DNA of 64,000 bases. It comes from Streptomyces spongiicola (GTDB lineage: Bacteria; Actinomycetota; Actinomycetes; Streptomycetales; Streptomycetaceae). The stretch covers positions 6,450,001 to 6,514,000 of the forward strand of contig NZ_CP029254.1 in the NCBI RefSeq assembly GCF_003122365.1, written 5' to 3'. The position numbers were made by a program, and so were the translations under genes. This document shows positions 1 through 8,796 of the stretch, piece by piece (the first letter of the stretch is position 1; every line of letters starts with the position of its first letter). The notes under the pieces were generated by a model, which had not been told where the DNA came from, did not search any database, and saw only the letters and a list, made by a program, of their open reading frames with translations.

Positions 1-219
1 ACCGGGGAGCTCGAACCCGAAGCGACGGATCGCCGGCGCCGGGGAATCCGGCCGGCACGGCACCGCGAGTGCGGGCCTGAGCGTGTTGCCAGGAGCCACG
101 ACCAATCCTTAACGGTGGGGAAGCAGTGCCGCACATGCCTCTTCCCGGGCACGGCGCAGCAGCCTCGTGAACTGGTTCACCGAGCCACTCTCCTCTTGAA
201 CACGACACTTGGCAAGGGG

Positions 220-240
220 CACTCTGGAGATTGCAGAGTG
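220..240 (+). promoter_or_regulatory. Inverted repeat upstream of the XRE/DUF397 pair
   Basis: CACTCTG (220-226) and CAGAGTG (234-240) form a perfect 7-bp inverted repeat with a 7-base spacer, about 100 bases before the regulator start at 339. This is a plausible autoregulatory operator for the XRE protein; that role is inference. Nothing else in 1-338 could be supported as a gene. Confidence 0.4.
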
Positions 241-338
241 TCGGGTTCTGGGAGACAGTGGCATGGCACACTCGGCGTGGCGCCGGACCACGGCGTCGAG
301 CGGGCAGACACGGAAACAGGGCGCTGGGGAGGTCGGTA

Positions 339-1199
339 GTGAGCGAGCCGCGGTCCGCCCCCACGGTGGGGCAGGTCGTACTGGGCAGGCGACTGCAGGA
401 TCTGCGGGAGCGGGCCGGCCTACGGCGCGAGGAGGCCGCCAAGGTGCTTCACGTGGCACCCGCGACCGTCCGCCGGATGGAGACGGCGGAGGTCGCCCTC
501 AAGATCCCCTACGTTCAGCTGCTCCTGAGGGCCTACGGCGTCCCCGAGGAGGAGGCGGCGGGCTTCGCCCGGCTCGCCGAGGACGCCAACAGGCCCGGCT
601 GGTGGCAGCGCTTCCACGACGTCCTCCCCGGCTGGTTCAGCATGTACGTCAGCCTGGAGGGGGCGGCCGCCCTCATCCGCGCGTACGAACCGCACTTCGT
701 GCCCGGCCTCCTCCAGACCGGCGACTACGCCCGCGCCGTCATGCACAGCGGGGCCCTCGGCGCCACCAGCGCCGAGGACATCGAGCGGCACGTGGCCCTG
801 CGCATGGAACGCCAGGCGCTGCTCAGCCGGCCCGACGCACCCAGATTCTGGGTGATCATGGATGAGACGGTAATCCGCCGCCCGGTGGGCGGCACGAAGG
901 TGATGCGGGCCCAGGTCGAGCGACTGCTCGAGGCCGCGGAACGGCCCAACATCACCCTCCAGGTGGCCGAGTTCGCGAACGGACCGCACGCCGGCACCTA
1001 CGGCCCGTTCGTCCTCTTCCGCTTCGCCGTGCCCGAACTGCCGGACATGGTCTACAGCGAGTACCTCACCGGCGCGGTCTACCTCGACGACCGCCCCGAG
1101 GTCGCCTCGCATCTGGAGGTCATGGACCGCATGGCGGCCCATGCCGCCACCGCACAACGCACGAAGGACCTCCTCCGGAGCGTCCGCAAGGAGCTGTGA
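339..1199 (+). CDS. XRE-family helix-turn-helix regulator with DUF5753-type C-terminal domain
   Basis: A 286-residue DNA-binding regulator of the kind common in Streptomyces. Residues about 15-70 form the HTH (LGRRLQDLRERAGLRREEAA, then a VRRME recognition segment). The remainder, with WWQRFHDVLPGWF, YEPHFVPGLLQT and the closing DRMAAHAA segment, matches the DUF5753 ligand/partner domain. The GTG at 339 is chosen because GGGGAGG at 326-332 sits 6 bases upstream; a longer reading from 231 has no such site and adds low-complexity sequence. The stop at 1197-1199 touches the ATG of the next gene, so the two are translated together. In known pairs of this type (for example WhiJ-like and BldB-like proteins) the XRE protein represses and the DUF397 partner modulates it. 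Which genes it controls here cannot be read from the sequence. Confidence 0.88.
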   Translation: MSEPRSAPTVGQVVLGRRLQDLRERAGLRREEAAKVLHVAPATVRRMETAEVALKIPYVQLLLRAYGVPEEEAAGFARLAEDANRPGWWQRFHDVLPGWFSMYVSLEGAAALIRAYEPHFVPGLLQTGDYARAVMHSGALGATSAEDIERHVALRMERQALLSRPDAPRFWVIMDETVIRRPVGGTKVMRAQVERLLEAAERPNITLQVAEFANGPHAGTYGPFVLFRFAVPELPDMVYSEYLTGAVYLDDRPEVASHLEVMDRMAAHAATAQRTKDLLRSVRKEL

Positions 1200-1436
1200 A
1201 TGGACCGCATCTACAACGGCATGCCCGCCCGGGAGCTCGGCTCGGAGGGCTGGCACAAGCCGTGGAGCGGTGGCAACGGCGGCAACTGCATCGAGGCCAT
1301 GAAGCTGGCCGACGGCAGGGTCGCCGTGCGCCAGTCCGCCGACCCCGACGGCCCCGCGCTCATCTACACGCACGGCGAGATCGCCGCCTTCATCCAGGGC
1401 GCCAAGGCCGGTCAGGCAGACTTCCTCCTGATGTGA
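1200..1436 (+). CDS. DUF397 domain protein
   Basis: A 78-residue protein starting directly after the stop of the XRE gene with no intervening base. It shows the DUF397 pattern: a W-x-KPWSGGNGGNCIE segment, then VAVRQSADPDGPAL and a C-terminal helix (EIAAFIQGAKAGQADFLL). Proteins of this family in Streptomyces are partners of XRE/DUF5753 regulators and some are needed for development. The coupling here supports the same partnership. It has no catalytic motif and no membrane segment. Confidence 0.88.
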   Translation: MDRIYNGMPARELGSEGWHKPWSGGNGGNCIEAMKLADGRVAVRQSADPDGPALIYTHGEIAAFIQGAKAGQADFLLM

Positions 1437-1442
1437 ACGACC

Positions 1443-1461
1443 GCCGGGCCCCGGGCCCGGC
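1443..1461 (+). terminator. GC palindrome after the DUF397 gene
   Basis: GCCGGGCCC-C-GGGCCCGGC is a near-perfect palindrome 6 bases after the DUF397 stop codon. It has no T-run, as is usual for terminators in this kind of genome. It may end the XRE/DUF397 transcript. Confidence 0.4.
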
Positions 1462-1557
1462 CCGAACGGGTCGGACCCCGGCCGGCGACCGTCGTACGAC
1501 GTGCGGTTCCGCCGCACACCGCACACACCGCCCACCCCCGACCACAGGAGGCGCCAG

Positions 1558-2367
1558 ATGACCGGGCAGGACCCCGCCGCCGTACGCATCGACACCGGCA
1601 AGCCGCACCCGGCCCGGATGTACGACTGGTTCCTCGGCGGCAAGGACAACTACCCGGTCGACGAGGAGATGGCCCGGCAACTCCTCGAACTCGACGCCCG
1701 CGGCCGCGACATGGCCCGGGTCAACCGGGCCTTCATGCACCGCGCCACCCGCTGGCTCGGCGGCAACGGCATCCGCCAGTACCTCGACGTCGGCACCGGC
1801 ATCCCCACCGAGCCCAACCTCCACCAGATAGCCCAGCAGGTCGCGCCCGACTCCCGTGTCGTCTACTGCGACAACGACCCGATCGTCCTCGCCCACGCGG
1901 AAGCCCTGCTGCGCAGCACCCCCGAGGGCGCCACCCGGTACATCCAGGCCGACGCGCGCCGTCCCGGCGCCATCATCGAGGCGGCCGGCGAGGTCCTCGA
2001 CTTCGACCGGCCCGTCGCCCTGTCGCTGCTCGCGCTGCTGCACTTCGTGGACGACGAGGACGGCGCCTACGAACTGGTGAACCGGCTCGTCGGGCGGCTC
2101 GCTCCCGGCAGCTACCTGGTGCTGTCCCACACCACCGGCGACTTCGACCCCGAGAAGGCCGCCGTGGCCCGGGCGATGTACAAGGAGCGGGGCCTCACCC
2201 TGCGCCCCCGGTCCCGGGACGAGTTCACCCGGTTCTTCGACGGCCTCGACCTCGTCGCGCCCGGGGTGTCGCTGACCGCCGAGTGGCACCCCGGGCTCGG
2301 TGAGGCCGTCGCCGTCACGGGTGACGAGCCGATCCCCGGCTACGCGGCCCTCGCGCGCGTCCGCTGA
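1558..2367 (+). CDS. SAM-dependent methyltransferase, PF04672 (DUF574) type
   Basis: A 269-residue Rossmann-fold methyltransferase. The N-terminal ARMYDWFLGGKDNYPVD segment is characteristic of the Streptomyces-enriched PF04672 family. The SAM-binding loop is YLDVGTGIPTEPN (about residue 78 onward), followed by a strand ending VVYCDNDPIVLAHA, whose acidic residue should bind the ribose. The ATG at 1558 is preferred because AGGAGG lies at 1546-1551; an upstream in-frame GTG at 1501 lacks a site. The methyl acceptor of this family is not established. It is followed by a hairpin at 2412 and looks monocistronic. Confidence 0.85.
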   Translation: MTGQDPAAVRIDTGKPHPARMYDWFLGGKDNYPVDEEMARQLLELDARGRDMARVNRAFMHRATRWLGGNGIRQYLDVGTGIPTEPNLHQIAQQVAPDSRVVYCDNDPIVLAHAEALLRSTPEGATRYIQADARRPGAIIEAAGEVLDFDRPVALSLLALLHFVDDEDGAYELVNRLVGRLAPGSYLVLSHTTGDFDPEKAAVARAMYKERGLTLRPRSRDEFTRFFDGLDLVAPGVSLTAEWHPGLGEAVAVTGDEPIPGYAALARVR

Positions 2368-2411
2368 GGGAGTCCGGCCGGCCCCCGCGCGCGTCAGCGC
2401 CCGGCGTCGGG

Positions 2412-2436
2412 CACCGGGCTCCCCCCGGGCCCGGTG
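2412..2436 (+). terminator. Hairpin after the methyltransferase gene
   Basis: CACCGGGC (2412-2419) pairs with GCCCGGTG (2429-2436) across a 9-base loop, 45 bases after the stop. A plausible factor-independent terminator without a T-run. Confidence 0.45.
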
Positions 2437-2562
2437 TCCGGGTCCTCGCCCACCGCATCCGCACGGCCGTCCCCACCCGCTCTGCCGCCCCCTCGACGCC
2501 CCGTCCGGCGCCGGGGTGGTCCCGGCCGCCGGTCTTCCCCGGTGCCCGCGCGCTCGAATCCG

Positions 2563-2608
2563 GTACCCGCGCGGTGGCGGGCCCAGTACCCGTGCGGTGG
2601 CGGGCCCA
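2563..2608. repeat. 23-bp tandem duplication in a gene-free stretch
   Basis: A unit starting GTACCCGCGCGGTGGCGGG at 2563 is repeated at 2586 with one base changed. It lies in the 2437-2924 stretch, where no gene could be supported; that stretch presumably holds the promoter of the P-type ATPase. Confidence 0.6.
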
Positions 2609-2924
2609 GCGGCTACCCGGGGCAAGCGGGGCCGGCACGTACCGCCGGCGCGGTGAGTGATCGCCGCGTTCCCGGCACGGCATCCCGGCCTGCCCGTACC
2701 GGCCGCTTGCGATCTCCGGTCGGCGGGCGTTACCTGGCAGTAGACCGGGCTGGAGGGTCCCTTGAGCCGGGGTCGCGCGGTCGCGTCCCGGCCGGTGCCC
2801 CGCCTGCGGGCCCTCGCTCGACACCACGCTGATCCGTACGGGGCGGACAGCGGCTCGGCGGGCCGCCACCCGGCGCCGGGCCCGCCGCCGGACCGGGGAA
2901 GACCCGGGGACGGGAGGTCGCAGG

Positions 2925-5402
2925 GTGCCTGGTTCCGCGGCCGGGGGCAGCGAGCCCACCGTGGCGTCTCACGGTGCCGGTGGGCGGGCGGTGCGTGATC
3001 GGCGCACCGACGAGGACCGGCGGGCCGACGAGCGCAGGGCCGCCGACGCCGGGCTGGACGCAGCGCAGGCCGCCGCACGGCGGCAGCGCTACGGGCCCAA
3101 CGTCCTGGAAGAGGAGCGACGCAGCGTCCTGCTGGAGTTCCTGTCGCATTTCTGGGGCCCGATCCCGTGGATGATCGAGGCCGCCCTGGTGCTGACGGCG
3201 GTGACGCGGCGGTGGCTGGATTTCGCGATCATCCTGGCCCTGCTGCTTCTCAACGGGCTCGTGGGCTTCTGGGAGGAACACCAGGCGCGGGGCGCGATCG
3301 CCGCGCTCAGGAAGCGCCTGGCGAAAGTGGCGCAGGTCAAGCGGGACGGACAGTGGACGACGCTTCCGGCCTCCGAACTGGTTCCGGGAGACCTCGTCCG
3401 TGTCGTCCGAGGGCAGGTGGTGCCGGCGGACGGGACGGTGGTCGAGGGGGAGGGCGAGGTGGACGAGTCGGCGCTGACCGGGGAGTCCCTGCCGGTGGCC
3501 AAGAACCCCGGTGACGGCATGTACTCCGGATCGGCGGTGTCGCGCGGCGGGCCGGTGGTGCGCGTACTGGCCACGGGCGCGGACACGGAGTTCGGCCGTA
3601 CCGCTCAGCTGACGGGGCGGGCGGCGCCGGTGAGCCACTTCCAGCGCGCGGTCGTCAACATCGGGAAGTACCTGAGTCTGCTCGCGCTCGCGCTGGTCGC
3701 CGTGATCGTCGTGCTCTCCCTGCTGCGTGGCAGCGGGGTGACCCGCACGATGGAGTTCGCACTGGTGGTGGTCATCGCCTCGATCCCGGTCGCGCTGCCG
3801 GCGGTGCTGTCGGTGACCATGGCCGTCGGAGCCCGGTACCTGGCCGGACGGGAGGCCGTCGTCAGCCATCTGCCGGCGGTGGAGGAGATGGCCGGGGTGG
3901 ACGTGCTGTGTGCCGACAAGACCGGCACGATCACCCGCAACGAGCTGGCCGTCGCCGACGTCGTCGTACTCCGGGAGGGGACGGACGAGGGGCGGGTGCT
4001 GCTGCAGGCCGCCCTCACCGCGGAGCCGGGCGGCGGCGACCCGGTCGACGAGGCCGTCCTGGAGGCGTGCGGTGCCGAGCGGCTGGAGGGCTGGGAGGTC
4101 ACCGACTTCACACCGTTCGACTCGGCCCGCAAGTTCGCCCGGGCCGAGGTGCGGGGCCCCGGAGCGGAACGCGCCGTGGCGAAGGGGGCGGTGCAGGCCG
4201 TCCTCGGCCTCGCCGAGGCCGACGCCTCGGTCGCGCAGCGCGTGGAGGAGGTGACACGGGGCTTCGCGGGCCGGGGTTTCCGCGCCATGGCCGTCGCCTG
4301 CGCCGACGGCGGCGAGTGGCGGGTGACCGGGATGCTGGGACTGCAGGACCCGCCCCGGGAGGACTCCCGTGCGACGCTGGAGGAAGCCGGGCGGCTGGGC
4401 GTGCAGGTCAGGATGGTCACCGGCGACCGGGTGGAGATCGCCCGGGAGATCTGCGGCCGGGTGGGCATGGGAACCGACGTGCTGGACGCCGGACGGATCG
4501 AGCACCTTCAGGGCGACGACCTCGCTCGCGCGGTCGAGCGGGCCGACGGGTTCGCGCAGGTGGTACCCGAGGACAAGTACCGCATCGTGAAGGCGCTCCA
4601 GGAACACGGCCACATCGTCGGCATGACCGGTGACGGAGTGAACGACGCCCCCGCCCTGCAGCGCGCGGACGCGGGGATCGCGGTCTTCGGCGCCACCGAC
4701 GCGGCCCGCGCCGCCTCCGACATCGTCTTCCTGTCCCCGGGACTGTCGACGATCATCGAGGCCGTCCACCGGTCCCGTGAGGTGTTCCGGCGGATGAAGA
4801 ACTACGCGATCTACCGGATCACCGAGACCATCCGGGTGGTGCTGTTCGTCACCGCCACCATCGTGGTGTTCGCGTTCTTCCCGGTCACACCGATCCAGGT
4901 GGTCCTCCTGGCCATCCTCAACGACGCGGCCATCCTGTCCATCGCCTACGACCGGGTACGGCCCTCCTCACGGCCGGAGCGCTGGGACCTGACCGAGGTG
5001 ATGGCCGTCGCCGCCGTCCTTGGCCTGTTCGGCCTGGTCTCGACGTTCGTCCTGGTGTGGGTGACACATCTGCCGCTCGGACTCGCCGATGCCGACGTGC
5101 GGACCCTGATCTACCTCAAGCTGTCCGTCAGCGGGCACCTCACGGTCTTCCTGGCCCGCACCCGCGGCCCGTTCTGGTCCTACCGGCCGTCCTGGATTCT
5201 GCTCACGGCCGTGATCGGCACCCAGATCCTCGCCACCGCGATCGCCCTGACCGGATTCCTGATGCATCCCATCGGCTGGAGCCTGGTCGGACTGGTATGG
5301 GGTTGGGCCTTCGCCGAGTTCCTGCTGCTGGACCCGGTCAAGCTGATGGCCTACCGCGTCCTGGAGCGCCACGGCAAGGCGGCGAAAGCCGTCAGCTCCT
5401 GA
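2925..5402 (+). CDS. P-type ATPase, plasma-membrane proton-pump (PMA/type III) class
   Basis: An 825-residue membrane ATPase. An N-terminal cytoplasmic segment (ARRQRYGPNVLEEE) precedes two membrane helices (IPWMIEAALVLTAV and FAIILALLLLNGLVG). The actuator TGES loop is near residue 185, the phosphorylated Asp is D331 in DKTGT, and the hinge GDGVNDAP starts near 569. Four to six hydrophobic segments close the protein. The PMA-like N-terminus (WGPIPWMIEAA) and the lack of heavy-metal domains point to proton export rather than metal transport; the ion specificity is inferred. The GTG start at 2925 has GGGAGG at 2912-2917. It appears to be transcribed alone, with low-complexity DNA downstream. 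Confidence 0.88.
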   Translation: MPGSAAGGSEPTVASHGAGGRAVRDRRTDEDRRADERRAADAGLDAAQAAARRQRYGPNVLEEERRSVLLEFLSHFWGPIPWMIEAALVLTAVTRRWLDFAIILALLLLNGLVGFWEEHQARGAIAALRKRLAKVAQVKRDGQWTTLPASELVPGDLVRVVRGQVVPADGTVVEGEGEVDESALTGESLPVAKNPGDGMYSGSAVSRGGPVVRVLATGADTEFGRTAQLTGRAAPVSHFQRAVVNIGKYLSLLALALVAVIVVLSLLRGSGVTRTMEFALVVVIASIPVALPAVLSVTMAVGARYLAGREAVVSHLPAVEEMAGVDVLCADKTGTITRNELAVADVVVLREGTDEGRVLLQAALTAEPGGGDPVDEAVLEACGAERLEGWEVTDFTPFDSARKFARAEVRGPGAERAVAKGAVQAVLGLAEADASVAQRVEEVTRGFAGRGFRAMAVACADGGEWRVTGMLGLQDPPREDSRATLEEAGRLGVQVRMVTGDRVEIAREICGRVGMGTDVLDAGRIEHLQGDDLARAVERADGFAQVVPEDKYRIVKALQEHGHIVGMTGDGVNDAPALQRADAGIAVFGATDAARAASDIVFLSPGLSTIIEAVHRSREVFRRMKNYAIYRITETIRVVLFVTATIVVFAFFPVTPIQVVLLAILNDAAILSIAYDRVRPSSRPERWDLTEVMAVAAVLGLFGLVSTFVLVWVTHLPLGLADADVRTLIYLKLSVSGHLTVFLARTRGPFWSYRPSWILLTAVIGTQILATAIALTGFLMHPIGWSLVGLVWGWAFAEFLLLDPVKLMAYRVLERHGKAAKAVSS

Positions 5403-5530
5403 TACCCCTGCCTGATACCCCCGCTTGATCCCACTGCTTGGTCTCCCTGCCTGATCCCCTGCTTGGTCTCCCCGCCTGGTCCCCCTGCCGGGTCCTCTTG
5501 CCTGGTCCCCCCTGCCGGGTCCCCCCCGTC
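5403..5530. repeat. Degenerate 13-15 bp tandem repeats
   Basis: About nine imperfect copies of a CTGCCTGGTCCCC-like unit begin right after the ATPase stop. No gene is supported in 5403-5678, which separates the convergent ATPase and the RiPP operon. Confidence 0.7.
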
Positions 5531-5678
5531 CGCGGCGCCTGGCCCGTGCCGGTTCCCGCGGCGACCTCGAAGCACATCAGGCGTCCCACGGGTTCGCCCC
5601 GGCGCCTCATCGTCTCCGTCCGGACCACCCGCTCCGGGGCCTCGCGGGCCGCCCGAACTGCGAGGCCCCACGCCGAAC

Positions 5679-6374
5679 TCAGACGGCCATCGCCTCCTGG
5701 ATCCAGCGCTTCACCCGGTACGGCAGCCACCAGGCCAGGTCGCCGACGCGCAGCACGAGATGCTCCTCGGTGAAGTCGGCCAGGGCGTCCGGTGCCACGT
5801 CCGCCGCCGGGGCGCCGGGGTCCAGCCGGGCGATGGCCTCGTGGTAGTGCGGCTCGTCGCAGGTGAAGCGGCGCAGGTCGCCCCAGCGGCGGTCGCGGAT
5901 CTGGAGAAACCCCGGACCCTGCCGCCACAGGCACTTGCACAGGTAGTGGGTGCCGCGCCACGCGATCAGCTGCTCCTGGGCGCCCTTCGCACCCTCCAGC
6001 CGCTGCGGTGGCTGGAGATGGCTCAGCAGCTTCCATGTCTCGTCGTCGCCGGGGCCGACCCGCAGCCGCCATTCGACGAGCACGGCACGGGCGGTGAGGT
6101 CCCTGACCAGGCACAGTGACCGGACCGTGCGGCGGGCCGCGGCAGGGGCGGTGTTGGCGGCGGGCGTCAGGTCGACGGTGCGGGACAGCGTGACCCGCCG
6201 GGCGCCGAGGCCCCACAGCCGCTCGGTCTCCTCGCCCATCGGACCCGTCAGCCGGTGGCTGCCGAGCGCCATGCCCGGCAGGGCGCAGGCGTCCGGGTCG
6301 TAGTCGCGCCAGGCGGTGACCGTCAGCGGGATGCCGCCGGCGGCCGTGTTCGGGGGGTGGACTGCGCTGGTCAT
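5679..6374 (-). CDS. DUF5825-like protein, last gene of the RiPP operon
   Basis: A 231-residue soluble protein of unknown function. It resembles the DUF5825 family found beside radical SAM RiPP-maturation enzymes in Streptomyces; the match rests on the C-terminal pattern (HLVLRVGDLAWWLPYRVKRW) and on context. A central segment, HYLCKCLWRQGPGFLQIRDRR, is aromatic- and cysteine-rich. The start MTSAVHPP is preferred over the longer reading because CAGGAGACCACC lies directly upstream. It follows the radical SAM gene after a 122-base spacer that holds two hairpins. A role as enzyme partner or peptide-binding accessory is inference. Confidence 0.65.
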   Translation of the reverse strand: MTSAVHPPNTAAGGIPLTVTAWRDYDPDACALPGMALGSHRLTGPMGEETERLWGLGARRVTLSRTVDLTPAANTAPAAARRTVRSLCLVRDLTARAVLVEWRLRVGPGDDETWKLLSHLQPPQRLEGAKGAQEQLIAWRGTHYLCKCLWRQGPGFLQIRDRRWGDLRRFTCDEPHYHEAIARLDPGAPAADVAPDALADFTEEHLVLRVGDLAWWLPYRVKRWIQEAMAV

Positions 6375-6410
6375 GGTGGTCTCCTGGAGGGTGCGGTTAC
6401 CGGGGCTGCG

Positions 6411-6510
6411 GTGTCGGACCGTCACGGGGCCCGACGGTCACCGGTGTCGGACCGTCACGGGGCCTGACGGTCACGGGTGTCGGACCGTCACGGGTGTCAG
6501 ACCGTCACGG
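6411..6510. repeat. 33-bp repeats forming two hairpins between rSAM and DUF5825 genes
   Basis: GTGTCGGACCGTCACGG starts at 6411, 6444 and 6477, with a shorter variant at 6494. Within them GACGGTC (6433-6439) pairs with GACCGTC (6450-6456), and the same pair recurs at 6466-6472 and 6483-6489. The 3' end of the radical SAM gene (stop at 6497) lies inside the array. These hairpins could damp read-through into the last gene. Confidence 0.6.
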
Positions 6511-8485
6511 GCGGCTGGGCGGGGCCGCGGTCCCGGTCCGCCGGGGTCCGGGCGGCGGCGCCGCTCCCGCCGCCGCCCGCCTCCCGCGGCGCTCCGGCAC
6601 CGGCGGTGTGCAGATGCCGCATGAAGTCCAGCCGCAGCAGGTCCTCGTTCACCGCGGCCGGGGCGACGTGCACGTACTGTCCCCCGTCGGTGAAGACGAT
6701 GCCCCGTGCCACCCACTCGTCGAGGACGCGCTCCACCTCCTCCCGGCCGCGCGGGTCGCCGGGTACGCGGGCCGCGGCCTTGCGGGCGAGCGCGGCCGGC
6801 GCGTGCGGCTGGTCCAGCAGCCGGAACAGCGCGATCTCGAACGGCTCGGTCAGCTCCATGGCACGCCACGGGAACGCGCGGCGCCGGCTGACGAGCACGA
6901 TCCGGTCACCGAGGTCGGTGTGCGTCAGCCGGGCGTCGGCGTGGTGCCTCTTCCATCCGGCCAGCGCGTCGTTGAGGGCGGTCACGGTCGGTTCGCCGAT
7001 GCCGCGCTCCGGGGCCTCGAAGACATAGGCGAGGTCGTACAGCTCCTCCTCGGGCAGGTCGTAGGTGAAGCGGTAGTGCGCCTCGGGCCGCAGCCCCGTG
7101 AAGCCCAGCTCGGGGCGGTTGAAGTACGGGCTGAACCGTTCGATGGCGATGCGGGCGGACAGGTCGACGGGCGGGTCGAGATGCTCCAGTGCCGGGATCT
7201 GCGCGATGACCGGCTCGTAGTCGTCCGCGGTCTCACCGGGGAAGCCGTGCAGGTAGTTCCAGGACACCGACAGGCCCGTCTCCGCCCCGTCGCGCAGCAT
7301 CCGCACGTTCTGGCATCCGCTGACGCCCTTGTCCATCAGGTCCAGCACCCGGTTGTTGAGGCTCTCGATACCGGGCTGCACGTAGATGAGCCCCGCCTCG
7401 GACAGGGTGCGCAGCTGGGACCGCCGCATGTTCGCCTTGATCTCTATGTGCAGCCGCAGGTCGAAGCCGCTCTCGATGATCCTGGGCAGCACGGTGCCCA
7501 GGTAGCCCATGTCGAGGATGTTGTCGACGACGTACATGTCCAGGACCCGATGGCGCCGGGCCAGGTCCATGATCTCCTCGTAGAAGACTTCCGGGCTCTT
7601 GCTGCGGAACTGCATGAACGAACCGTTGAGGCCGCAGAACGTGCAGTGGTGCTTCTCCCCCCACCAGCAGCCGCGGGCCCCTTCGACGACGAGCTTCGGC
7701 TCCACCCAGTTGCGGGCCACCGACCCGGCCAGGCGCTCGAAGTAGCCGCTGTAGTCGGGCGGGAGGATGTGGGCGGGCGGCAGCGGCGCCGTGGCCATCG
7801 GGTTGACGGTGCTCGTGCCGTCCGGCGCCCGGTGGCACAGGCCCGGGACGGCGTCGAGACCGGTCCGCCCCCCGGCCAGGGCCCGTACCAGTTCCGGGAA
7901 CGCGGTCTCCCCCTCGCCGCGCACCACGTAGTCCACGAACGGGAAGTTGCGGTGGACCGCCGCGCCCTGCTCGGCATCGCAGTTGGCCCCGCCCACGACC
8001 GTCGCGATGTGCGGCGCGAGCCGCTTGACGTGGCGGGCGGCCGCGAGCGCGGCGGTGTTCTGCTGGAAGGTGGAGGTGAAGCCGACGACGTCCGGGGCGA
8101 GCCCGACGATGCGCCGGGCGATCTCCTCCACGAACTGCGGCACCTCGCGGTGCAGTTCGCGCGTCATCCGCATCCGTGATCCGCGCAGCTTGCCCTTCAT
8201 CACCGACGCGAACTCCTCCTCCCGCCAGGAGGGGTCGTCGTAGAGCGCGGAGGAGAACACCCAGTCGCCGCACCCCATGAAGTAGGAGGACAGGGAGTAG
8301 TACTGGTAGTCGTCCGCGGTGAACCCTCGGCGCGCCGTGATCCAGTCGGTGAACTCCAGGTTGGCATGCAGCACCTCGGCCGCGGCTCCCGGGACGCGCT
8401 CGTCGACACTGCGCTTGAGGATGCCGAGGGCGAGGGAGGGCAGGTCGATGGGGGACCAGGGCATGTTGACCAGCAGTACGCGCAC
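6497..8485 (-). CDS. RiPP-maturation radical SAM protein with B12-binding-like N-terminus (rSAM_ocin_1 type)
   Basis: A 662-residue enzyme of the bacteriocin-maturation radical SAM family (remembered as TIGR03975). The N-terminal 230 residues look like a cobalamin-binding Rossmann domain (MRVLLVNMPW, PDVVGFTSTFQQN, ATVVGGANCD, FVDYVVRGEGE). The iron-sulfur cluster motif is C273-x7-C281-x2-C284 (GCWWGEKHHCTFCG), with the wide first spacing typical of this group. The SAM-barrel follows (HIEIKANM, YVQPGIESLNN, SWNYLHGFPGE), and a C-terminal winged-helix-like tail begins near residue 560. The GTG at 8485 has AAGGAG five bases upstream. The likely substrate is the peptide encoded at 8797-8916; C-methylation or another radical modification is inferred from the family. 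Confidence 0.85.
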   Translation of the reverse strand: MRVLLVNMPWSPIDLPSLALGILKRSVDERVPGAAAEVLHANLEFTDWITARRGFTADDYQYYSLSSYFMGCGDWVFSSALYDDPSWREEEFASVMKGKLRGSRMRMTRELHREVPQFVEEIARRIVGLAPDVVGFTSTFQQNTAALAAARHVKRLAPHIATVVGGANCDAEQGAAVHRNFPFVDYVVRGEGETAFPELVRALAGGRTGLDAVPGLCHRAPDGTSTVNPMATAPLPPAHILPPDYSGYFERLAGSVARNWVEPKLVVEGARGCWWGEKHHCTFCGLNGSFMQFRSKSPEVFYEEIMDLARRHRVLDMYVVDNILDMGYLGTVLPRIIESGFDLRLHIEIKANMRRSQLRTLSEAGLIYVQPGIESLNNRVLDLMDKGVSGCQNVRMLRDGAETGLSVSWNYLHGFPGETADDYEPVIAQIPALEHLDPPVDLSARIAIERFSPYFNRPELGFTGLRPEAHYRFTYDLPEEELYDLAYVFEAPERGIGEPTVTALNDALAGWKRHHADARLTHTDLGDRIVLVSRRRAFPWRAMELTEPFEIALFRLLDQPHAPAALARKAAARVPGDPRGREEVERVLDEWVARGIVFTDGGQYVHVAPAAVNEDLLRLDFMRHLHTAGAGAPREAGGGGSGAAARTPADRDRGPAQPPVTV

Positions 8486-8757
8486 ATCGGCTCCTTGACG
8501 GTCCTCGAGCGGTGGGTCGGCGGGGCCCCGACGGGTCTCGCCGGCCCCGTGGGGGCTCTTCGCGGTGGTGTGTCGGGTGCGGTGGTGTGTCGGGTGCCGG
8601 GGGTGGGACGGCCGGCCGGGCGGACCCCTCGGGCCGGTCCGCCCGGTGGCGGCCGGCCGCGCCGGGCGCGCCGGGTGGGCGCCGGCAAGAGCCGACTCGT
8701 CCTCCGGCCCCTGCGCGCCGCGCCGGGGGCGCCGGGCGGGCGCCGGGCTCGGGGGTA

Positions 8758-8790
8758 CCGGCCGGCCCGGGTGTGCGCCGGGCCGGCCGG
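8758..8790 (-). terminator. Perfect 13-bp hairpin just after the precursor gene
   Basis: CCGGCCGGCCCGG (8758-8770) pairs exactly with CCGGGCCGGCCGG (8778-8790) across a 7-base loop. It starts 6 bases beyond the precursor stop and lies upstream of the radical SAM gene. Hairpins in this position in RiPP operons commonly stabilise precursor mRNA and reduce enzyme transcription. The rest of 8486-8757 is low-complexity GC sequence with no gene seen. Confidence 0.7.
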
Positions 8791-8796
8791 GCCGGA

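Noticed and set aside
1..108. Possible end of an upstream gene
   Set aside because: Short open frames exist, but none can be told from chance in this GC-rich DNA.
2730..4769. Long minus-strand frame opposite the P-type ATPase
   Set aside because: It is the antisense of a recognisable ATPase, is rich in Arg, Pro, Gly and His, and has no family pattern.
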